64,000 bases of DNA, from assembly GCA_003820375.1 (NCBI GenBank), contig RPQH01000004.1:1-64000 (forward strand). The letters run 5' to 3'. How positions within the stretch are numbered: position 1 is the stretch's first letter; every line of letters begins with the position of its first letter. The notes under the pieces are model-generated. The model made no database searches. It was given only the letters and a program-made list of their open reading frames with translations, and was not told where the DNA came from. Positions 30,709 through 39,988 of the stretch are shown one piece after another. The translations under genes and the position numbers were made by a program. Source of the stretch: Ignavibacteriota bacterium (GTDB lineage: Bacteria; Bacteroidota; Ignavibacteria; Tepidaquicellales; OLB5).

Positions 30709-31095
30709 TCAAATTTTAAATTTTTTTTTTAGTAAACCATCAATTTTCTTTTTAATACCTATAACGTTAGGTCTAAGATAAATAATTAATTTATAATCAA
30801 GATTTGCTTGAATCCACTTTTCAGAACGTTCATCAAGATTATACTTCATCCTTACTCTATTGTTAATTAAAGGGCTTATAAAATATTCGAATTCGACAAT
30901 ATCAACTCCACAGGATTCGCATATTAGATTAAAAATAACTTGTATCGTTCTTACGGTGTATTCCGATTTAATTAGAAATGTCGTGCGCATTATATGACAC
31001 TGATAATTTTTAAAATAACCTTCAATTAATTTTTTTATTTGCAGATGAACCTTTAAAGATACTCTAGGAAATTCGTATTTAAGAATATAAATCAT
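30709..31095 (-). CDS. Hypothetical protein at operon head
   Basis: 128 aa, 22 nt upstream of the substrate-binding gene. Confidence 0.5.
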   Translation of the reverse strand: MIYILKYEFPRVSLKVHLQIKKLIEGYFKNYQCHIMRTTFLIKSEYTVRTIQVIFNLICESCGVDIVEFEYFISPLINNRVRMKYNLDERSEKWIQANLDYKLIIYLRPNVIGIKKKIDGLLKKKFKI

Positions 31096-31196
31096 TTTTT
31101 TCTCCTTAACAGTTTGAATTGATAGATTTAATTTATTTAAAAGCTTTCACAACAATATTTTGTATATTAAAGTTTGATTCGAATAAACCTCCACAC

Positions 31197-31574
31197 TCAT
31201 AAATAAATATCTTGAAGAACAACATGGTAATCATTATCGCCTTTCGTACCATTTTCTTCTTTATATTCTTTAATGCGGAACTTAAACATTACTGTCAAAA
31301 ACTCTTCAGTGTATCGATTGCTCTGAAACTTAGGATAAAAATATTCAATATCTTGCAAATCTGAAATTTTTGTATATTTTTTTGTGGGTTTTAACATGAC
31401 ATTTGGGGCATCTTCATCTTCCATTAATTTTACTTTCCACCTGTATTCCTGATGGCAGTCGTGCTTTGATAAAGACAGAAATGCTTCAAAGCAGTTGTAA
31501 GAAAAATCGAAACTGAAAAACAGTGCAATGAAAGCAAGTAAGAGAGACGTTTTTATGAAAATTAAAATCTTCAT
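31197..31574 (-). CDS. Hypothetical exported/membrane protein
   Basis: 125 aa with hydrophobic N-terminus. Confidence 0.45.
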   Translation of the reverse strand: MKILIFIKTSLLLAFIALFFSFDFSYNCFEAFLSLSKHDCHQEYRWKVKLMEDEDAPNVMLKPTKKYTKISDLQDIEYFYPKFQSNRYTEEFLTVMFKFRIKEYKEENGTKGDNDYHVVLQDIYL

Positions 31575-32185
31575 AGCTCGATGGTTTATAGATTTTAAAA
31601 AAGTGTATAATGAAAAGAATGAAACAAAAATATTATTTTATTATCAAATTCATATTTTTTTGAAGATAAAATCATATTGAAAATTACGCATTTATTTGAA
31701 ATATCACTAAAGACAAATTTTGCTTGGTGTTGCCACTATATTGACAATCTATGTTTTAGTCAATTATATTTATTTGTATTTGGCAAAAACAATTACATAT
31801 ACCTTGTTGCTACTATATATTTTGTTGCCACATTATATGTTGCAATAATAAAATAAAACCTTGTGAACAATTTTAAATTCAAAAAAATATTTGTATAATT
31901 GGTTGTATTTTTTGAATAATCCCAATTTATGTAATCATGTAATATCTGTGGTTTCGTTCACCACTTAATGTATAGAAGGAATCATTTATTTTGGCGAGAA
32001 TAATAATTTATAATATTGATACATTTCCGATAATTCATAAATTTCTTATAAATAATCTGCAACCTTTAGCTTTAATGCTGTCGTTAAGTTAAGACTCAAT
32101 AACCTATTGTGCCAACATACAGGCGTTTTAGATTTTATTTTTCAAAACATTTTAACAACTAAAATTTTAGAAAGTAGAAATTATC

Positions 32186-32731
32186 ATGAAAAAAAATCTT
32201 AAATTGTAGGTAATAATTCTGTCAATGTTAGTTTTAAGTCCTTCACTAAAAGCTCAAGATCCTCCAGAGCTATGGGACCCACCAGATAACTCGATAAACG
32301 TAACAATTTATCCAACGTTACAATGGTACTCAGCCGGTGTTAATTGTTACCATATTCAAGTAAGTACTGATCCTAATTTCGGCAGTATAGCAGTAGAGGG
32401 CGCTAGCGCTACAAAATCCTTTTATGTGCCCGATCCATTATCTTATAATACAACTTACTATTGGCGGGTTGCTTCTTTATATGAAGATGATTGTACTATG
32501 GATGACTATGGTCCTTTTTCCGAACCATTTTCATTTACAACTCGTCCAGGTGATGGTGATTACTTAAATTCTGTGATTGTGCCGAATCAATTTACATTAA
32601 AGCAAAATTACCCGAATCCGTTTAACCCAACTACGACAATTGGTTATAATATTCCATTCAATAATTTCGTAACACTAATCGTGTATGATGTAAATGGTAA
32701 AATTGTTCAAACACTAGTTAGGATGGACTAA
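32186..32731 (+). pseudogene. T9SS-secreted protein remnant: in-frame TAG in signal peptide and truncated sorting domain
   Basis: ATG at 32186 reads MKKNLKL*VIILSMLVLSPSLKAQDPP (TAG 32207-32209); CTD QNYPNPFNPTTTIGYNIPFNNFVTLIVYDVNGKIVQTLV then RMD*. Confidence 0.7.
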
Positions 32732-33391
32732 TAAAAAAATTAATCCGTTCTAAAAAAATTACTATAAATGATAATGATGAAATTGAAAATTTGCCATTTG
32801 AATCCGTATTCTATACTAAATTAAATAATATTACTTATCAAAATATTCGTAATATTGAAAAGATATTCGGATTAATCTTAAGATACGAAATTGAGCGAGA
32901 AGAACCCTCTTTTAATAATGATTTTTATACCTCTTTTATAAAATTAATGTCTGATTCGGAATATGATGATATTCTAGTTGATTTGGTTCTGGACAAAACA
33001 GTTGGAAAAAAAAGATAAACAAAATAATAATTCTATTCTTCAAAATATAATTGAATATTTCTATTTTAATGATTTGATAGATGAAAAATTTAAAGAATTT
33101 TTGGAAGATTATGGAATTACAAAAATACAGTCTGAGAAAGCAATCGACATTCTCGAGAATCCACCTTATACATTAATAAGACCAGAATTTGTATACATGA
33201 AGAGCAATGCAGAAATGCTGCCAATATTTTGCGAACGATATATTATAACAGAAAAAGGTAAAAGTTATATTGAGGATATATTAACCAATGAAAAATATTA
33301 TACAGTATATAGAAATAATAAAAAATTAGCAAAATCTAATAGGTCATATTACTTAGAAAAAACCAGTATACAAACAAAATGGTCGAAATGA
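32722..33391 (+). pseudogene. Hypothetical gene split by a frameshift at an A8 run
   Basis: ...LVDLVLDKTVGKK (frame of 32791 ORF) joins KDKQNNNSILQNIIEYFYF (32978 ORF) across A8 at 33006-33013; no ATG found upstream. Confidence 0.5.
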
Positions 33392-34095
33392 TAAAACGTG
33401 ATATTATTATTTTGTTAAGAGAAAAATTTGATACCCAAAAAACAAAAGTACTATTTGTAAAAAAGAGTATTTTTTATACAATGTTTATTTTAAGATTTCC
33501 TCTGAAATATCAAAGAAATAATAATATAATTACAACTTCAAATTTATTGTTAAAATTAATTAAAGAAATGTCTATTTGCTCTTTATTTAAATTTAAAAAA
33601 AAGAAAATAAACAGGTATAAATTTTTAAAATATAAAGTATTTAATTATGAGATCTAACTGCATTTTCAAAGAGGAAATTAAGAATAAAACTTTATGTACG
33701 TATCCGAAATTATTTGGGGTATGCTTCGTATGTTTTGCTTATTTAAAAAAAACAAATCACATTGATTCAAAATTAAAGTATGTACAATATATTGCTATAA
33801 GAAATAGTAAATATTTCATTCTTCTTATTTCCTTCTTATCTTTATTAGTTTCTTTCTTAGCTTTGTTTATTAATGTAGTGAAATATTTTAAACTGCCAAA
33901 ATAAAAACTTACAAAGTTATATAATTCCTATATTCATTAGATTAGAGTATTTAGAAATACTTTGTAAATCGATATAAAATATTTCATTTTTGACAACTGT
34001 TGACACACTTCCAAATATCATATATCCTAATAACAATAAGAATTGATTATCAAAATATAATCAATATTTTTCAATTAAAAATATAGGGGATAATA

Positions 34096-34347
34096 ATGAT
34101 AAAAATATTTGGTAGAATTTTGTATATATTTATAAGTTCTTTCATAACTCAAGAATTTATACCTGAAGGGTATTCATATAGCTCAGTTGTTCCATTTACT
34201 AAACGATGCGATCTTTGGTTTAAAGGCATAAGACCAAAAATTAGATTTCGCGGAAAAGAGTGGGAACGACAGCGTAATCAATATGCTTTAAAACATCATG
34301 GAATGACCTGGGATGAGATACAAAAACAAAAGGATACTTTTTACTAA
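34096..34347 (+). CDS. Hypothetical small protein
   Basis: 83 aa; preceded by AGGGGATAATA. Confidence 0.45.
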   Translation: MIKIFGRILYIFISSFITQEFIPEGYSYSSVVPFTKRCDLWFKGIRPKIRFRGKEWERQRNQYALKHHGMTWDEIQKQKDTFY

Positions 34348-34650
34348 AAATTATTAAAAATAATCGAACGTAAAAAAATAAAAGAATCTAATTTTAGAAT
34401 ATTTTATAACAATTCCATTGATTGCTTCTAAGATTTTATCTACAAATTGTAGTTAAGAAATTCAAATCTGTTACTAAAAAAACTAAGAGGCTGTCCGAAA
34501 AGGTCAGCTTCTATTTTATTAGTAGATGCGGTTTTAGTTTTTTAATATTTAAAATTTGCTTTTAGGTTATGAAATATTTACTTACCTAAAATAATTTTGT
34601 GGCATTCAATCAAATTATCGCAACGACCTAGCTATGAATTTTATAGAATT

Positions 34651-35637
34651 TTAATGTCCAGATTGCAGCATACCTCTAACATAGCCTATTAGTGTTGCTT
34701 GCCAACCTTTGCCATGAACTATTCTTCTAAACCCGATTTTGTTGTCTCTCAATAAATCAATTCTCGACAATTGGCTTAAGTTTTGCCAATCATCAAACAT
34801 TACATAGATTGCGTTTCCATATTTAAGATTTTCAAACACTACAAGATTATCTCTGAACTGTGCACCGAAGTAATTAATAAATCCGTTGGTTCCATTAATC
34901 CAGTTTATCGGTTTTAATCCTGCCAATAAATCATACCTTTCCTGAATTGCTGTTCTGATCTCTGGTGATGGATTCCTGAATCTTCCTATTATCGTATTGA
35001 TTATTTCATCCCTGTTTCCAGGCGGCAATATTTCCCAGTTTACTGCCAAAGTAGCAATATAATCGGCTCTTGTTGCAGTACTTGGATACACATCGACAGC
35101 CCCGACATTTTCCTGCAATAAATTAAGATTAAAAGATAAATCATCCAAGAAAGCTGAATCTGTCCTGTTCAGAACTTCTCTCAACACAAACCTGAATGTA
35201 TATCTGTTGTTTTGGTTGTTAAAATTTAACATTTCAATCTGCAACGAAACAAGTTTTGGTGGCATCCAAGTTCTTTGATATACTTGACGGTCAATAGACA
35301 CTTCGTGAGTACCATTCCAAGAATCGCCCCAATTAGGGACATCCCAACTAAAAGTTCTCGTTACTTTAGGTAATTCCGCATGAATAATTTCATAACCCTG
35401 TGCATTCTTCAGTGAATATCTGCCGTTTTCAGCCGCTGGAACGAATTCCGGCTGATCAATTTCAAGTTCATCAACAGAATCAAATCTAATGCCGATATGT
35501 TCGTAAACGCCATTCCTTATGTCGTTGGCAGGAATGGATTTAGAGCAGGAAACTGTTAAATCATTTGTTTGAAGATTTCCAACTTTCACATTAATATTGT
35601 TAGGTATTCTTCTGAAATTTTTTTGCCACTTTTGCAT
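34651..35637 (-). CDS. Hypothetical protein downstream of CBASS genes
   Basis: 328 aa intact ORF, same strand as CBASS operon. Confidence 0.55.
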   Translation of the reverse strand: MQKWQKNFRRIPNNINVKVGNLQTNDLTVSCSKSIPANDIRNGVYEHIGIRFDSVDELEIDQPEFVPAAENGRYSLKNAQGYEIIHAELPKVTRTFSWDVPNWGDSWNGTHEVSIDRQVYQRTWMPPKLVSLQIEMLNFNNQNNRYTFRFVLREVLNRTDSAFLDDLSFNLNLLQENVGAVDVYPSTATRADYIATLAVNWEILPPGNRDEIINTIIGRFRNPSPEIRTAIQERYDLLAGLKPINWINGTNGFINYFGAQFRDNLVVFENLKYGNAIYVMFDDWQNLSQLSRIDLLRDNKIGFRRIVHGKGWQATLIGYVRGMLQSGH

Positions 35638-35699
35638 AAAAAGCTCCTTATTGTAATTTTAAAATCACCGGGGTTGCTGTCCTTGCAACCCCAGATAAA

Positions 35700-35930
35700 T
35701 TAATGTTTTGTATCTTTTGCTTTTGATTCATTCCCATAACTATCCCGATCTTGGATTTGTCCATTTTTTTTCTGGATAATTACTTCGGAATGTTCCTTTT
35801 TTGCTATCGGTATTGCTTTTTCAATTGCTTCTTTTTTTGTATCTGTTATAACAGAAGCTCTTGAATTTCCTTCTTTGGTCACCTTCCAGTCATTGCCGGA
35901 GGGGGATACCCATACTTTTTTATTAGCCAT
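35700..35930 (-). CDS. DUF2188-like protein
   Basis: KVWVSPSGNDWKVTKEGNSRASVITDTKKEAIEKAIPIAKKEHSEVIIQKKNGQIQDRDSYG. Confidence 0.75.
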   Translation of the reverse strand: MANKKVWVSPSGNDWKVTKEGNSRASVITDTKKEAIEKAIPIAKKEHSEVIIQKKNGQIQDRDSYGNESKAKDTKH

Positions 35931-36077
35931 TTTTTGCTAATCCTTTCATTATTTAGTTTAAAAAAACAGGGCTACTAGTTATTTCATCTAACTTATTTTA
36001 TGGATAAGTTTGTATTTAACAAAAAAATGGGAAACGAAAAACAGGTCTTTTTTAATAACGGACCCAGATCTTTTGTC

Positions 36078-36521
36078 TTATTCTTCTGGCATTTCAATAC
36101 GTTTTTTTCGTATATCAGAGCCGCTATCATGCTCTGCTTCGGGACCAAACCATCTACCATGTTCTAGATACAGTTCATAAAAATGAAGCCACATGCAAGT
36201 AAGAGGTACGATGTAATTGCAAACCAATAAATCCTCCCTCCACCTGAATTCCGGTTGCTTATATATACAAAGTGAGCCGTCTGTATATCTATGCTTGTTA
36301 GTCGTAATTACAGGATTAAGAACAAAGACAACCGGATGGTTATTTTTTCTGTATTTAATCTGCACTTTATACTCTGTGCCTCTTGGATTGAGTACTCCGA
36401 TGAAGTCATAACCTTCAGGCGTCTTCTTTGCTGTAAATTGAGGCAATTTAGCACGCATGTTGCCAACCTGCAGTTCATATTTATATGGTTGTGCCTTTAT
36501 TATTCCTCTTTTTTTTCTCAT
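36078..36521 (-). CDS. E2-like (ubiquitin-conjugating-like) CBASS protein
   Basis: HRYTDGSLCIYKQPEFRWRED...WLHFYELYLEHGRWFGPEAEH, the CBASS E2-like pattern with candidate catalytic Cys in DGSLC; overlaps CD-NTase ORF by 4 nt. Confidence 0.75.
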   Translation of the reverse strand: MRKKRGIIKAQPYKYELQVGNMRAKLPQFTAKKTPEGYDFIGVLNPRGTEYKVQIKYRKNNHPVVFVLNPVITTNKHRYTDGSLCIYKQPEFRWREDLLVCNYIVPLTCMWLHFYELYLEHGRWFGPEAEHDSGSDIRKKRIEMPEE

Positions 36522-37573
36522 TCAAAGTCTCCGTGCGAACCAAGATTAGGTGGTACATTTGATACGATTTGGCTTTTTACTGATGATAGGACGCCAGTCG
36601 CTGTAACTCCAATCTTATTAGCTTTTATAGATTCAGATAAATCCATAGCCTTCTTTATCTCTGCTTCATACAACGTAACAGGGAAATTGCCTTTGAAAAG
36701 ATCATCAGAGTTAAGCAACTCTATAGTCTTCTGCTCATCCTTTTCGTTGTAAGCTTCTCTTGCTTTCTTGGTTGCATTATCGAACATATTCTTGAAGTCG
36801 TAGAAATAACCATAAGACCAATGCTCTGAAAGGTTCTCAGATTTTAATGATGGATTGCAAACCTCAGGGACATCATCTAATCCTTGTAAATATTTATTAA
36901 GGCTTTCCATCGTCAATACTAGAGCTTGGTTCAAGGTTATACCTTCTTTCGTTGATATATGCTTCGAGATTAGTGTTGTAAGCAATATAGACTTTGGATG
37001 GCTTCCTGAACCTAATTGAATGTCACGTAAATATTTCAGTAACCGGGTAACATAATAAAACTGGTTAAATGAAGCCTTGTTAGTATCAATACAATACTGT
37101 TTGAATCCTCTCGGGTTTGTAAGCTTCCAGTCAGGAACTATCTCTACCGGATCTTTTTCGTTCTTGAAATGAACTGGCGATATATCAAGTCTAAGGTCTT
37201 TCGCATATTTTATTCTGATAGCTCTTTTCTTTGTTGGATATTCAACCTTGTCTCTATAAGCTGGCATCTTACTCAATATTTCGTAAAGCCAATAAAAGAC
37301 TTGACTACCATCCATAATATAATTTCCATCAGAGTTTTTCAGGTCGAGTTCGAGAATAATATCTACATCATATTCTCCTCTTGAAATGGGCTTTATGCCG
37401 AGTTTCAAGGCATAGGATCCTTGTAGGTAGTCATTCTTGTAATATTTCTTAATTTCATCATTTGCTCTCAATGCTTCTCGTAATTCTTTGTGAGCTGAAA
37501 TTAATCTATCGATCCTTGTCTTGTCTAAATTGACCTTTTCAAGGAATTTATTGAATCCAGTTGTAAGATTCAT
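36518..37573 (-). CDS. CBASS CD-NTase (cGAS/DncV-like nucleotidyltransferase)
   Basis: YLQGSYALKLGIKPISRGEYDVDIILELD (GS...DxD) and RLDISPVHF third acidic residue. Confidence 0.85.
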   Translation of the reverse strand: MNLTTGFNKFLEKVNLDKTRIDRLISAHKELREALRANDEIKKYYKNDYLQGSYALKLGIKPISRGEYDVDIILELDLKNSDGNYIMDGSQVFYWLYEILSKMPAYRDKVEYPTKKRAIRIKYAKDLRLDISPVHFKNEKDPVEIVPDWKLTNPRGFKQYCIDTNKASFNQFYYVTRLLKYLRDIQLGSGSHPKSILLTTLISKHISTKEGITLNQALVLTMESLNKYLQGLDDVPEVCNPSLKSENLSEHWSYGYFYDFKNMFDNATKKAREAYNEKDEQKTIELLNSDDLFKGNFPVTLYEAEIKKAMDLSESIKANKIGVTATGVLSSVKSQIVSNVPPNLGSHGDFE

Positions 37574-38565
37574 ATAGGTACCTCCGATTTTATTAACGGT
37601 ATCGGTGTAAATGCCGATACTTTAGTTTGTAAAAAAACTTTTTGTATTTTACTTATATTTTCCTTAGCTTCATTATTGGCAAAGCCGATAAGCGTATTGA
37701 TACTGCCAGTATCATCCAAACCAAACTTGCTAAAGAATTTCCATTTCTTTGCCTTCGGTAATATTTTATCAATTCTGAGGTAATTACCATCTTTTAGTAA
37801 ATAAGTGACGGTGTTATGTACCCCTTGGGATTGAGTTTGAAAAGTAATATCAACGAGAGTAGTTCTATATCCGATTAAACCAAGCCATTTTGTTTTCCAT
37901 CCATCTTTAAAAAACGGTTTGAACCCGGTCCCGATTGATAACACTTTAATATCTTCTAGAGAATGACCAATCTTTAAAGCTTCTGCTACTCCGACCATTG
38001 CCGGATTGTTTGCCCAAAGTCCTCCGTCAATATATTGGCATGAATTTTCATCTTCGAAAGCGGGCAGATAAATCGGTGCGGCGCTTGATTCAGCTGCAAC
38101 CTGCCAAACAGGCAATACAAAATCGTGTTGATATTCTTCCAGATGACGAGTTTTACGAACTATAGTCTTTCCGTTCACTATATCAATTGTAGGAATGCAT
38201 ACCCTCACATTGCAGTCATTAATAATTGCTTCTTTAAATAAATCTTTTAATTCATTAAGAAGGTATGCATTTGAATACTTCGGCATAATGATTCCTTGAT
38301 TAATATAACTAAGGCTTTTTTTTCTGAAAATAGAAGTAGATCTGTTTTTGTATAAATTCAATATCTCGCTAGTGCTTATTCCCAATGCAAGAGCGAGGGC
38401 GATTATGGCACCCGTAGATGTTCCTACGATCAAGTCAAAGTATTCCTGTATAGGTTCAGGTTGCCGTTGCTGAACATAGTCCAATACTGCAGCCGGATAT
38501 ACACCACGTACACCGCCGCCGTCTATAGATAATATTTTAAAACTGGGCATTAAAATGACCTCCAC
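37570..38565 (-). CDS. capV: Patatin-like phospholipase, CapV-like CBASS effector
   Basis: DGGGVRG oxyanion motif, GTSTG nucleophile elbow, YIDGG; ORF overlaps CD-NTase by 4 nt. Confidence 0.85.
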   Translation of the reverse strand: MEVILMPSFKILSIDGGGVRGVYPAAVLDYVQQRQPEPIQEYFDLIVGTSTGAIIALALALGISTSEILNLYKNRSTSIFRKKSLSYINQGIIMPKYSNAYLLNELKDLFKEAIINDCNVRVCIPTIDIVNGKTIVRKTRHLEEYQHDFVLPVWQVAAESSAAPIYLPAFEDENSCQYIDGGLWANNPAMVGVAEALKIGHSLEDIKVLSIGTGFKPFFKDGWKTKWLGLIGYRTTLVDITFQTQSQGVHNTVTYLLKDGNYLRIDKILPKAKKWKFFSKFGLDDTGSINTLIGFANNEAKENISKIQKVFLQTKVSAFTPIPLIKSEVPI

Positions 38566-38607
38566 TTTATTAAAGAGGACGGATAAATTTTAGAGTAAAA
38601 AAGTAAA

Positions 38608-39219
38608 CTATAATCGAGGTAGAATCGATACCATGACACCTAGGATTGTGAAGTCGCTTGTGAGAATTATTGGTCTGTAGATAGTATTTAAGGAACACGG
38701 TTTTAGAATGATAAAATCTTTCTCTCGGTAAAATTCCTTTAGTGTACACTCCTGATCAACTAAAGCGGCAACAGTCTCTCCATTTCGTGCTGTTGGCTGT
38801 TTTCTTATTAAAACTAAATCTCCGTCTTGAATCCCTTTTTGTTCCATCGAATCGCCCCTGGCTTTCAGTATAAAATACTGATGCGGAGGCTTGGCTAACA
38901 TTGTTGATAAACAAAAACTTTCTTCTATATCCTGTTCTGCAAAATTAGGATATCCACATGCAATACTTCCCAATAAAGGAATTTCGACTGTTTCGGCTTC
39001 AGCATAATCAGGATAATTATTTACTTGGACTCTGCCAAATTCATCATTAACTAAATATCCCTTTTCCGAAAGAGAACGAATTATCAGGTTAACAGATCTT
39101 GGTGACTGGTAATTCAAAAGTTCCATTAATCTCCTGTATGTTGGTTTACTGCCATTATGGACAATGGAATTCCGAATATGTTTTAGTGCCTCTAACTCCT
39201 TGTTATTCAAGTCTTCCAT
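38608..39219 (-). CDS. LexA/UmuD-like S24 autocleaving repressor
   Basis: N-terminal wHTH; scissile site GSIACGYP; Ser in ARGDSM; Lys in CTLKEF. Confidence 0.85.
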   Translation of the reverse strand: MEDLNNKELEALKHIRNSIVHNGSKPTYRRLMELLNYQSPRSVNLIIRSLSEKGYLVNDEFGRVQVNNYPDYAEAETVEIPLLGSIACGYPNFAEQDIEESFCLSTMLAKPPHQYFILKARGDSMEQKGIQDGDLVLIRKQPTARNGETVAALVDQECTLKEFYREKDFIILKPCSLNTIYRPIILTSDFTILGVMVSILPRL

Positions 39220-39310
39220 ATTACAAATATAGTGAAATTATACTTTTATTCCAAATACTATAATATTACATAATTTAGATAATAAGATGCATTCTTTTAT
39301 AATGACGATT

Positions 39311-39490
39311 CGGCTACGATTTATATGGAATATATGGTATTTTAGAGACTATAAAGACTATAGAAACTGCAATTTTGAATAGTTTTCTGCAATTACGATA
39401 TTTGCAAGAGACTGTCACTCAGGAGGTCGCGAGTTCGAGTCTCGTCGGTTCCGCAATAAAATAAGGCACTTAGAATAAAATCTGAGTGCC
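39311..39490 (+). other. tRNA-Asp(GTC) 3'-half fragment (39412-39453) with flanking att-like sequence and terminator
   Basis: CTGTCAC TCAGG AGGTC GCGAG TTCGAGT CTCGT CGGTTCC G; no 5' half upstream; terminator GGCACTTAGA..TCTGAGTGCC at 39465-39490. Confidence 0.75.
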
Positions 39491-39610
39491 TTTCGTATTA
39501 TGAAGTAACGCTTTGGCAGAATTATTACTTTGATAAAGTATTGATAATTTATAAACTTAAAGCTCAGAATTTAAATATTTTTCAACATAATCATTAAAAA
39601 GGAGTTTTTA

Positions 39611-39859
39611 GTGTACACACTGCAAATCGCAATACAAGATTTTATACATCATTGTACTTTTGAGAAAAATTTAAGCACAAAAACAATTAATTCGTATAAA
39701 ACAGATTTGGTACAGTTCACAAAGTTTTTAGTGAATAAAAATTATTTACTTGAAATGAAAAATATAACCAAAAATGATCCCGATGCTGTTATTTTTACGC
39801 AGGACTGTAATCCAATTATTCCGGATGGAATATCGGATGCACCGGTATTGATTACTTAA
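39611..39859 (+). pseudogene. Truncated tyrosine recombinase (XerC/D-type N-terminal core-binding domain)
   Basis: LQIAIQDFIHHCTFEKNLSTKTINSYKTDLVQFTKFL, then unrelated sequence; catalytic domain absent. Confidence 0.65.
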
Positions 39860-39910
39860 CCTGAAAAATAAATTGGTAACATTATAATATCAAATAATAC
39901 CAACAAATTG

Positions 39911-39981
39911 CACGTCTGAGAGGAGTCGAACCCCTGTAGTTGGTTTTGGAGACCAATGCCTGACCGTTCGGCCACAGACGT
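39911..39981 (-). tRNA. tRNA-Trp (anticodon CCA)
   Basis: Reverse strand ACGTCTG..GCC-GAACGGTCA-GGC..TTGGT-CTCCAAA-ACCAA..AGGGG-TTCGACT-CCTCT..CAGACGT G; full cloverleaf, CCA end not encoded. Confidence 0.9.
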
Positions 39982-39988
39982 TTATAAA

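Noticed and set aside
34484-34516. IS terminal inverted repeat (GAGGCTGTCCGAAAA)
   Set aside because: Resembles IS ends, but no transposase or partner repeat nearby; could be a terminator hairpin.
36217-36752. Plus-strand ORFs over the E2-like/CD-NTase genes
   Set aside because: Antisense to genes with clear functional motifs.
39842-39860. Functional full-length integrase at 39.6 kb
   Set aside because: ORF ends after the N-terminal domain; no catalytic R..HxxR..Y motifs follow.
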